Of a DNA stretch of 64,000 bases, positions 11,154-20,609 are shown piece by piece (positions within the stretch are counted from its first letter, which is position 1; each line of letters starts with the position of its first letter). The stretch spans positions 597,501 to 661,500 of the forward strand of contig CAWZYM010000216.1 of NCBI GenBank assembly GCA_963966185.1. Direction: 5' to 3'. Both the position numbers and the translations under genes were made by a program. Below the pieces are notes generated by a model. That model made no database searches. It saw only the letters and a list, made by a program, of their open reading frames with translations, and had not been told where the DNA came from. This DNA is from Rhabditoides inermis (lineage: Eukaryota > Nematoda > Chromadorea > Rhabditida > Rhabditidae).

Positions 11154-11484
11154 AGCGTGGCACGGCCGGGCCGTAGTATCACTCATTTGTTCACTGACCG
11201 GTGAACCCAGACGCACGCAACGCATCAGATCCGCGTCGCGGTTGGCTCGAGCAATTTAGTAAAACTTGTCAAACTTGTGGCAGCGAAAGAAATCGAACCT
11301 GCGATGAACAAATCACTGGCCGCGCTCGCTAGCCACTAGGACATCAGAACACATCCGCGGTCTCTCAGAAATCGACAATGATGATGAGCTTAATTTTCTT
11401 TAACATGGGAGACGCGTTGCGTGTGCGTTGCGTGCGTTTAGATTCACTCAAATCAATTAACGCGCGCCGGGCCGTGCGTGGTTA
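11154..11484. repeat. Imperfect foldback element with tRNA-like interior
   Basis: The left part has gcacggccgggccg followed by acgcacgcaacgcatc. The right part has gcgttgcgtgcgttt followed by cgggccgtgcg, in inverted order. Between them, the minus strand of about 11285-11350 has a CTAGTGGCTAGCG A-box-like and a GGTTCGATTTC B-box-like sequence at tRNA spacing. It is a probable degenerate foldback or SINE element. Confidence 0.4.
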
Positions 11485-11584
11485 TATGTATACTATCGAG
11501 CTATTTTATCAAGTGTACGCTCAAAATGCGATAATCTGTTCGATGACGCACTGCTGATCTTCCGGGCACAAAACGGCGGCGCCA

Positions 11585-12494
11585 CGTGAGTTATAGCTAA
11601 AAATCTGCCATTGTCCCAGCACGGAAATAGTTCCTGGTGGAAAGAGGAGCCTTGATACATTGTAAATACACATTTGTGTACACAAAGTGCTTTGTAAATA
11701 CACATTTGTGTACACGAAGTGCTTTGTGAATAAAAAAGTTAGAGCTAAAAATCTGCCATTGTCCCAGCACGGAAATAGTTACTGGTGGAAAGAGGAGCCT
11801 TGATACATTGTAAATACACAATTGTGTACACAAAAAGCTTTGTAAATACACATTTGTATACACAAAGTGCTTTGTGAATAAATGAGTTATAGCTGAATAT
11901 CTGCCATTGTCCCAGCACGGAAATAGTTCCTGGTAGAACGAGGAGCCTTGATACATTGTAAATACACATTTGTGTACACAAAAAGCTTTGTAAATACACA
12001 TTTGTGTACACAAAGTGCTTTGTGAATAAATGAGTTATAGCTGAATATCTGCCATTGTCCCAGCACGGAAATAGTTCCTGGTAGAACGAGGAGCCTTGAT
12101 ACATTGTAAATACACATTTGTGTACACAAAAAGCTTTGTAAATACACATTTGTGTACACAAAGTGCTTTGTGAATAAATGAGTTATAGCTGAATATCTGC
12201 CATTGTCCCAGCACGGAAATAGTTCCTGGTAGAACGAGGAGCCTTGATACATTGTAAATACACATTTGTGTACACAAAGTGCTTTTTGTGCATAAGTGAG
12301 TAATAGCTAAAAATCTGCCATTGTCCCAGCACGGAAATAGTTCCTGGTGGAAAGAGGAGCCTTGATACATTGTAAATACACATTTGTGTACACAAAGTGC
12401 TTTTTGTGCATAAGTGAGTTATAGCTAAAATCTGCCATTGTCCCAGCACGGAAATAGTTCCTGGTGGAACGAGGAGCCTTCATACATTGTAAAT
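11585..12494. repeat. Satellite array, left part (7 units)
   Basis: Units share CTGCCATTGTCCCAGCACGG, starting at about 11604, 11753, 11901, 12049, 12197, 12314 and 12431. The spacing is 148-149 bp for the first five and 117 bp for the last. Most long units contain two copies of the perfect 14-bp palindrome TTTGTGTACACAAA (some copies carry a substitution), and the short units contain one. Open frames on the minus strand across the array come from the repeat and are not taken as genes. Confidence 0.95.
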
Positions 12495-13424
12495 TACAAC
12501 CAGCGCGGCAGCGCTGGTTGGTTTGTGTTAAGACTAGTTGCGCGCTAGAATCGGCAAAAGGCGACTGAACGAAAGGTCCCTTAGAATCTTTGCGAGAACA
12601 ATGTGATGCTGATAGATGTTATCAGGATGTTAGAAAATGGTTAAGTTTCGATTTTGGTAACGCTAGCTGTTGTAGGAAGCGAGATACGCGCGCGCGCCCC
12701 CTGAGGGGCAGGCAATCCCCTGTGTACGGATGGTTTTTAGGGTTGGGGGGGGTGGCGCGCACCGGCTGCCCCGAGCAGACAGGAGGTGCACATTCCGCAC
12801 TGCCTGTGGATTGCACTGATATCTTTCAGATCGCGTGCCTTGCCGTGCGCACAGTAGTGTTGTGGTTAGCGATTGCGCCCGTTGAGACACATGGCTCGAG
12901 TTCGATTCCGGCTGTTGGCAAACCTTTTGTAATATATGATTTTACATAGAAATGACATTGGAATTGTAAATTTTCCAATCAGAATTACCTGAACTCTTTT
13001 TTGCAAAATTTATACAATTTTGGGCTTAACAAGGTAGGTGAACTGTTGGATTTCTTTAAATAAAAGTTTTGTGGTTCATGTTAATGTAGATAGGTTTATA
13101 TGAAATCCAATAAAAGTACATTCATTATCTTTTAAAAGGACTTCCGTAAGAGAAGAGTTTGTGTTACCCAACGTAATGCAACAAAAGCTCATGCATTTCA
13201 TCAATCGAAATAGTACACAAACCTGCTCCAATAGTTCAACAAGATATATATAATCGATCGGATACCGAAATCAATTTGCCGACGTACAACATTTGCTCGC
13301 ATTAGTTTTTATTGCAGAAAGAGCAGGTTTGTTTACTATTTCGATTGATGAAATGCATGAGCTTTTGTTGCATTACGTTGGGTAACACAAACTCTTCTCT
13401 TACGGAAGTCCTTTTAAAAGATAA
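12495..13424. mobile_element. Composite insertion splitting the satellite array
   Basis: The left array stops at cattgtaaat and the right array resumes at tacacatttg. Together they reconstitute the unit sequence cattgtaaatacacattt, so about 930 bp was inserted inside one unit. The insert has a short hairpin (aaccagcgc/gcgctggtt, 12498-12521), a tRNA-like A/B-box module near 12848-12910 (tggttagcga and gttcgattcc), and a 300-bp foldback at its right end. It has no coding capacity that I can see. The target duplication is at most 2-3 bases (TA or AAT) and is ambiguous. Confidence 0.65.
13125..13424. mobile_element. 300-bp foldback (MITE-like) element
   Basis: Terminal inverted repeats of about 104 bp (13125-13228 and 13321-13424), near perfect, begin TTATCTTTTAAAAGGACTTC and end with the complement. 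The central 90 bp is AT-rich. No ORF is present. It is a non-autonomous DNA element of unknown superfamily. Confidence 0.85.
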
Positions 13425-14495
13425 TACACATTTGTGTACACAAAGTGCTTAGTGAATAAGTGAGTTCTAGCTAAAAATCTGTCATTGTCCCAGCACGGAA
13501 ATAGTTCCTGGTAGAACGAGGAGCCTTGATACATTGTAAATACACATTTGTGTACACAAAAAGCTTTGTAAATACACATTTGTGTACACAAAGTGCTTAG
13601 TGAATAAGTGAGTTCTAGCTAAAAATCTGTCATTGTCCCAGCACGGAAATAGTTCCTGGTAGAACGAGGAGCCTTGATACATTGTAAATACACATTTGTG
13701 TACACAAAAAGCTTTGTAAATACACATTTGTATACACAAAGTGCTTTGTGAATAAATGAGTTATAGCTGAATATCTGCCATTGTCCCAGCACGGAAATAG
13801 TTCCTGGTAGAACGAGGAGCCTTGATACATTGTAAATACACATTTGTGTACACAAAAAGCTTTGTAAATACACATTTGTGTACACAAAGTGCTTTGTGAA
13901 TAAATGAGTTATAGCTGAATATCTGCCATTGTCCCAGCACGGAAATAGTTCCTGGTAGAACGAGGAGCCTTGATACATTGTAAATACACATTTGTGTACA
14001 CAAAAAGCTTTGTAAATACACATTTGTGTACACAAAGTGCTTTGTGAATAAATGAGTTATAGCTGAATATCTGCCATTGTCCCAGCACGGAAATAGTTCC
14101 TGGTAGAACGAGGAGCCTTGATACATTGTAAATACACATTTGTGTACACAAAGTGCTTTTTGTGCATAAGTGAGTAATAGCTAAAAATCTGCCATTGTCC
14201 CAGCACGGAAATAGTTCCTGGTGGAACGAGGAGCCTTGATACATTGTAAATACACATTTGTGTACACAAAGTGCTTTTTGTGCATAAGTGAGTAATAGCT
14301 AAAAATCTGCCATTGTCCCAGCACGGAAATAGTTCCTGGTGGAAAGAGGAGCCTTGATACATTGTAAATACACATTTGTGTACACAAAGTGCTTTTTGTG
14401 CATAAGTGAGTTATAGCTAAAATCTGCCATTGTCCCAGCACGGAAATAGTTCCTGGTGGAACGAGGAGCCTTGATACATTGTAAATACACATTTT
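13425..14495. repeat. Satellite array, right part (8 units)
   Basis: Same family as 11585-12494. The shared core starts near 13479, 13627, 13775, 13923, 14071, 14189, 14307 and 14424, giving four spacings of 148 bp and then three of 117-118 bp. The long-to-short order repeats that of the left part, so each half shows the same higher-order arrangement. That suggests segmental duplication of the array as well as unit amplification. Confidence 0.95.
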
Positions 14496-14785
14496 TCTTC
14501 GTATCTACGCAAGTGGTCAAACACGCCTTCGATTGCATTTGCGAAGGGAGTTTGGAAACGACTCGCGAGACACCCTAACCATACAACCCTAGTTCCAATA
14601 GTTTCAACAGTAAACGATAATGATGTCACTTGTGGATAGAGGATGTCTGGTGTAACGGAGATACTCGGGATCGAAACGATCGAGAGACGATTGGAGTTGG
14701 AGGATGGTGTTGAGCTGGCTCTCGTTGTTGTGTCGTCGCAATGAGCAGTTGCTAGCAGAGTGAAAAGAAGGATCTCAACATTCAC
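14417..14785 (-). CDS. Doubtful small secreted protein ORF
   Basis: ORF of 122 aa on the minus strand with a plausible signal peptide (MNVEILLFTLLATAHC) and a Ser/Thr-rich mature part. A TATATAAA box lies 78 bp upstream on the same strand (14863-14870). The C-terminal 25 residues read into the satellite array, so the natural stop may have been lost or the 3' part replaced by repeat. No family was recognised. It may equally be a chance ORF, or part of a gene using the gtgagt donor near 14814. Confidence 0.25.
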   Translation of the reverse strand: MNVEILLFTLLATAHCDDTTTRASSTPSSNSNRLSIVSIPSISVTPDILYPQVTSLSFTVETIGTRVVWLGCLASRFQTPFANAIEGVFDHLRRYEEKCVFTMYQGSSFHQELFPCWDNGRF

Positions 14786-14862
14786 TCTACTCTCAACATC
14801 ACTCTAGAACTCACCTCGTATTGCATGATGCGTGTATGGATGGAACAATTTGGAAAGTAGCC

Positions 14863-14870
14863 TTTATATA
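14863..14870 (-). promoter_or_regulatory. TATA box candidate
   Basis: TATATAAA followed by GG on the minus strand, upstream of the doubtful secreted ORF at 14785. It resembles the TATA boxes of the two nested genes at 36913 and 38117. Confidence 0.35.
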
Positions 14871-14879
14871 GCGTTTTTG

Positions 14880-15782
14880 TTAAGAAAACCACATGTCACT
14901 GTGGCTGTACATCGTGTGTTTGGTAATACATATTGCTGAATATAGACATAGTTTGCAATTCTCAATGTTCACATGCTACGGATTATGTAAATTGTGTAAC
15001 AATGCGTTCAAAATGTTTCGCAATCGCTGCAAAGGGATAGGCGCGATGAAAAAGAGTAAGACGCATACGATCAGGGTTTATGCAAGTGCCCTTTTTTACA
15101 GTCCAAGGAATAGTTAGTTCCGCCACCACTCCGCGCGTACACCACCGCATTTGGAAATTCCAAAATTTCGAATTTTAATCTAGTCGCGTGCTCTCGATGT
15201 CTATCGATTTCTAGCCGTCTCGCACTCTCTTCACTCTTGCGATCTCTAATGGCGGCAACTGATTTGCCCACCCACTTATATATGACTCGCACTAGAATAT
15301 TCATCAAACTACATCAAAAAGTCACATTATTATTAGCAACGAATTTAATTTAACTCATCCAACTCAATATTTTGTCTCTGTTATAACCTTGATTGGGTAT
15401 TTGTGGTATAATGCGTCCAGAATAAATGGTTTGTTGACGCGCGCGACGTGTTACGTGTTCAGTCAGTCTAGATCTAGATGAGATGAATCGATCAATCTAT
15501 GAGAACACATTTCTTTCTTGTTTCATATCACACGACCTTCAGTGTGACTATTTTGACCTAGACACTTACAATGTGCATTCGGAAACGTCAGACCATAATG
15601 TTTTGATTATCTGATAAGAGAGTCTGATAAGAATCTCATTGTTTTTTTTCCCAACCCGTCCTAGTAACAAGAAAAGTAACCCGTGGAGTGGTAGTCTACG
15701 TATGTAGTTAGTGGTAGTCCAGGACTATGGTTGGTTGAATGAAAACGTACGGAACAATCATGTTATTTTTTCCAGTCAGAAA
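14880..15782. other. Intergenic stretch, nothing recognised
   Basis: AT-rich noncoding sequence between the satellite array and the first SINE-like copy. No ORF with family features, tRNA or clear repeat was seen. Confidence 0.5.
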
Positions 15783-16078
15783 GTGTGACTCTCACTCAGC
15801 TCAAGATTTTTCGTTAAAAACATTATCTTGGATTTTGAACATACCATATACTGAACGAATTGCACAGCATATTTGTTTTTGCCGTTCATATCTCTACTCC
15901 ACAGATCATCTCACATGTAGTGGTAACGCTCTCGCTCAGCAAGCAGTGGTCTGCGGGTTCGATCGTGGGTACCAACGCAAATTTTTGTCAAATGGAAAAC
16001 ATTATCCAAAGAGATCGTTGTCTAACCACCCTAATGTCTCTCGTGAAAGTGGAACTCATTTGCGGGCCCACTATAGGT
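15783..16078 (+). mobile_element. tRNA-derived SINE-like repeat, copy A
   Basis: First of three related sequences. It has an upstream block (cactcagctcaagatttttcg), then an A-box-like GTAGTGGTAACGC, an anticodon-like loop tCAGCAA and a B-box GGGTTCGATCG, then a tail containing ctaaccaccctaatg and a terminal catttgcgggcccactata. A pol III promoter inside a repeated unit of about 290 bp defines a SINE-like element. Confidence 0.7.
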
Positions 16079-17041
16079 GAGGTGTAAAGTGAGAACCTCT
16101 ACGTTTCTGAACAAGGGATGAATGTAATTTTCCATTTTAGGTTGTTCTTTCCGTACCCTAGTGGAAAGAGTGCAATACATTTTGCCGAGAGGTGTTTTCC
16201 TGAACAAAAATGGTCGTTTCCATACTTTGTTCTATTCGTCTGGTTGTGATCGATATCCTGGCACTAGGCATGTTGAGAAAATGCAAGTTAGGTTTGATTA
16301 GAAGTATCCCCGAAGAAATTCATTATGATTAGGGATGTCGAGGGGGCGTGGCTTAGATCGCACAATTTTCCGGCATCACGCCGTCTCAAAAGACGCACAC
16401 CGTTGAATTTGTCGCGAAAAGTTACATCTAGTAGTGCTATTCCCGAAAGACGGCGTTTTGCCGAGTCACACATTATTATACAAAAACTAAATTCTGTAAG
16501 CCAAAAAGTGGGCGAAGCCTCAACTATCTGACCCTCTCTCTGTTTGATTTCTGAGCCGCGCTCGCACCAAACCGCGCGCTTTAGGCGCGCATATCTCGAA
16601 AACGCATAAAGAAATCGAAACAAACTGAACGATATTGTAATAGTATGATATTATACTTCATTTTGAACTACAGTATGCCTCATATGACCAATTTCGAAAA
16701 TATTTCTGACATTGCTAATTATGATATGCAAATTTTGAATTTTCAAAAAAATCGTCAAAAATGGAAGTAGGTGAATATATATGTTATCTTTGGCACTCAT
16801 AGATAACATTCATGAAAAATCAGATAAAGTATATGCTCAAAATGGAGCAGAACGACGGTTTTAGTGTGAAAAGAGTGGAAACTGATTCCGAGATTGGGCG
16901 GTCTATTACACAATATCCTTCATTTCACTGGTTGATTTTTTTGTTTAGAGCGAGTATGATAGGTATGGAATCGGTATTGCGAATCGGAACTGTGAACGTG
17001 AGATGAAATTTTGTCTGCCCAACAGTTCAATGCACTGTATA
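16079..17041. other. Intergenic stretch, nothing recognised
   Basis: Noncoding AT-rich sequence between SINE-like copies A and B. Part of 16969-17007, read on the minus strand (catctcacgttcacagttcc), resembles a segment inside copy C (17711-17742), so some of it is repeat-derived. Confidence 0.4.
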
Positions 17042-17340
17042 GTAGGCCCGCAAATGAGTTCCACTCTTTTCACGAGAGACATTAGGGTGGTTAGATGAAG
17101 ATCCGAGCCCATTGTATGGTGCTTTCATCTCGACAAAACTTTGCGTGGGCACCCGGGGACGAACCCACGGACCGCTGCTTGCTAAGCGAGAGTGTTACCA
17201 TTACGCCACTTGATCATGTGAGAAGCTCAGCGAATTAGAGAAATGAACTCGGAAAATCTGCGATGCATCGCACTCGGTATACTGTATGATAACTGTCCAC
17301 TATAATGTTTTCACCGAAAAATCCTGAGCTAAATGCGAAC
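17042..17340 (-). mobile_element. tRNA-derived SINE-like repeat, copy B
   Basis: Reverse-orientation relative of copy A. On the minus strand it has the agctcaggatttttcgg block, an AAGTGGCGTAATGG A-box region, a loop with ttAGCaa, a B box GTGGGTTCGTCCCC, and the ctaaccaccctaatgtctctcg tail. Copies A and B form a long inverted pair about 1 kb apart. Confidence 0.7.
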
Positions 17341-17626
17341 CTTGGTTCGCATTTATTTTATATAGTAAGGCAACATAAATTTTCAGACGAAAAATGTTGA
17401 ACTGAGTTCGAAGTTATATAATATATTTGTGCAACACAAAACATTTTTCGGTCTAGTGGTGATCTCTATTCCACTTCTTCCCTGTGTCTGCATTTTTCGA
17501 ACGCGGGTTTCAACATTCCGATGAGTCAGCAGCCCCGCCCCCTCCGCGAAAACCTATAAAAGAGAGCGCGCAACAATCACGTCTGTTTGCTTTGCGATAT
17601 TTCGGAACCCCTATATATTCCGTTTG

Positions 17627-17895
17627 CACTCAGCTCAACATTTCTCGTCAAAAACATTATGTTGTCCAATAGTTTTACAGTACTCTAAACTATTTGACAG
17701 TGAAAATTTCGTCTCACGTTCACAGTTCCTATTCGCAAAGTTGTCACCAGAAAGAATATGTTCGCGGGTTCAATTCCCGCCAGTCACGCAAATTTTGCTA
17801 ATTTGAAAACCTCATTGAAAGGACGCTTATCTTTCTCTAACCACCCTAATGCCTCTCGTTAAAAGCGTGAAACTCGTTTGCGAGCCCAGTATATT
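17627..17895 (+). mobile_element. tRNA-derived SINE-like repeat, copy C
   Basis: Third relative. It has cactcagctcaacatttctcg, a B box GCGGGTTCAATTCCC and the tail ctaaccaccctaatgcctct. The A-box region is replaced by unrelated sequence. It ends about 175 bp before the ATG of DUF4139 copy 2, close to that gene's promoter. Confidence 0.6.
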
Positions 17896-18072
17896 TACTA
17901 TTGGAAAGCCGATACTCCTATTTTCACCCGTTTTAACCCGTATCGTGTCGCACAGTGAATTTCTAACACACCAGCTCATAACAAGCATTTTACACTACAT
18001 TTTCAAATTATTGCAATTTTTTTTACAAATTGTTTACTGTTTTGTTGTCGTTTATTATTCTGGCATTTCAGA

Positions 18073-18538
18073 ATGACGACCACCACACACAACTTTGAGT
18101 GCAGGGACCTCCCGCTCGAGCAGGTGAGTGTGTTTCCATGGAAATTATCGACGCAATTTTGTTTATTATGGCATCATTATGAAAAAAAACTCAACTCAAC
18201 TCTTTGCGTTTAGGTGACCGTGTTCAACGACCGCGCCGAGCTGAAGAGGACGTTCACGGTGTCGGCCGTCGCCGGCATCAACGAGGTCGTCGTCAAGGTA
18301 CGCCGGGTTTGTTTTACGAAAGTGATGTATCTAAAGTGATATCTGAACGCGGATTATGTGAGTCGAGTTGTTAAAAAAACCGGTTAATTTGTTTTTTTTT
18401 TGTTCAGAACGTGCCGAACTTGTTCGTGTACGACTCTGTGCGTGTGAATGGCAGAGGAAAGGCCACCATCCACGAGGTGAGCACGGACGACAAGCCCGCC
18501 ACACAGCACGAGGCAGATTCGGATGAAGTGAGTAACGA

Positions 18539-18575
<37 letters not shown>

Positions 18576-19700
18576 CGAAATGTCCACTTTTCTTTTATTG
18601 TTCATACATTCTTCTCCTCCTCAGATTACATTACCGTTTGAAACGTATTATCTCATGGTTGCCATCCAGATGAAGACTCTGCGCGGGGAGTTGAAGGCGC
18701 TGGAGGATGATCTGGCAGGTCTGGAGGACGAGAAGTCCGCCCTCGACAAGCAGAGCAGCGTACTCGATGACGTCGTCTCCAAGGTAAGTGACTGGTTGTC
18801 TGATCGTCTAACACCTAGAGGACCTGTGGAGTGTCTTACCCTATACTATTAGTAGTGAATTAAGATCGACTGGATCTAAGTACCGGAGTATCAACAAATA
18901 GGGATGATGTTGATTGTTGCAGGTGGGCAACTCCATTGTCGCCCCGCCCAAGGAGGGCTCCTCCATCTCGTTCTCTCTCGATGACACCACCACCGACAAC
19001 CTCGTCAAATTCATGGGATTCTACAAGGTACGGATTCACGCGTGTTTTCTATGATCACTGGTAGCGTAGTTGTGCTTGAGTAGTCAGCTTCGAAGCTGGT
19101 TTCGCAACTACCTTCAGAACGCGACCAAGCAGTGTGTTTCGAAGGCGTAATGAAAAGACTGATCACGTCTTCAGTGTTGTCTTACAATTTACTCAATGTT
19201 CGTACTAGTTTTAAATATAATAGTTCTAGTTGTTTATGTTTTGTGTTCAGGATCAGTCGGTCTCCGTCCGCGCGGCGGCTCGCGACGTAAACACGAAGAT
19301 CGAGGAGGCTAGAGAGGCGGTGAACAAGAAGAGCAACGAGATCAACCAGCTACAGTTCACCGGATACATCAAGTCGGTTAAAAAAATACTCGTCTCATGC
19401 ATGGGATTGATGTTACTTTTGCAGAGAATGTTTTGAGCGGGTTGTGAAACTTATTTATGACGTTTCCTTGGTGATTTGTAGATTGCGGCCAGCAACCAGG
19501 AAGTTCGGCACTGTAATCTTTTTGATGTTGTGATTCATGTCCGGTGGAGAGTGCTGTTTATGGGGTCATCGCTCTAAGGGTTTCTCTCTTTTCTTTTTTG
19601 CGTACGCCACGTTCTCTCGAAGCCGGGGTGACTTTTGCTCTTGTGCACTTTTTGCTTACTGAAACGGCGGCTCGCGGGCAGACATCTGTGATCGTTTCGG

Positions 19701-19745
<45 letters not shown>

Positions 19746-20578
19746 GTTTTCTCGCGTTACCGCGCAACGACGGGGAAATTCACAATTCACAATATGTGCC
19801 GTTTCCTTGAGTGAAATGTAGTTGTGGTCTGTGCGAGCGAGAGAAACCAGAAAAACAACATGGTCACAAAGTGCTGGGGAAACGGCGTGTTTCACATTGA
19901 TTGAGAATTGAGAGAGAGGAGGGGGGGGGGGAGAGAGTCGAATCGGTAAAGTGGGAGTTTGAAGGGTTTATCGCGTGTTTGCGGCGGTCCTTTTTCGAAT
20001 GCCGAATCATGGCCGCGCTCGTAAATGGAAAGTTTTATTCGAATAGATGGTATGATAGGGGTTGGAGTGGGGCAGCAGAAATGGGGGGGGGGTCATATTG
20101 TTTATTTAGTTTTCTCTAACAACTAATGATTCACATTTGATTGAAAAACGTGAGCTTTCATGGGTATAAGCATAGCCAGTGTAACTTATTATACCAGGAA
20201 TCCTATACGAAACCTATACATGATCCCTGTAGATGCTTCACCATCGTGCTGGAGGCGGAGTCGGAGACGGAGGTGGAGCTGGACGTCATCTACCAGGTAC
20301 TGTCGGGGAGGGGATCTATTGATTGGTTGAAGTGAACCAGTAGAATAAAAATGTTGAGAATTGTACATTGTTGAATTGTTTTGTTGTGCTGGTTAGATGT
20401 GAACATGTGAATAATATGGGTGAAAGTTATGTGCGTTGATCTGATCTGAAGGTCTGTACTTGAGTACTTGTTTCCAGGTGCACGGTGCACTGTGGCGTCC
20501 CTCCTACGACGTGCGCGTCGAGTCTGCCGGCGAGGGAGCCGCCGCCAAGACCACTATGCAGGTGAGAGAGAGCGAGAG

Positions 20579-20609
<31 letters not shown>

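Noticed and set aside
11585..14495. CRISPR-like array
   Set aside because: Units are full-length tandem repeats with no unique spacers, in a eukaryotic intron-rich context with no cas genes.
11493..14538. Overlapping minus-strand ORFs repeating MYQGSSFYQELFPCWDN
   Set aside because: The satellite unit of 148 bp is 1 modulo 3, so one ORF passes through three frames of the same unit. There is no codon-scale conservation and no promoter.
17143..17220. Functional tRNA gene in SINE copy B
   Set aside because: A and B boxes are present, but the acceptor stem does not pair convincingly and the module sits within a longer repeated unit.
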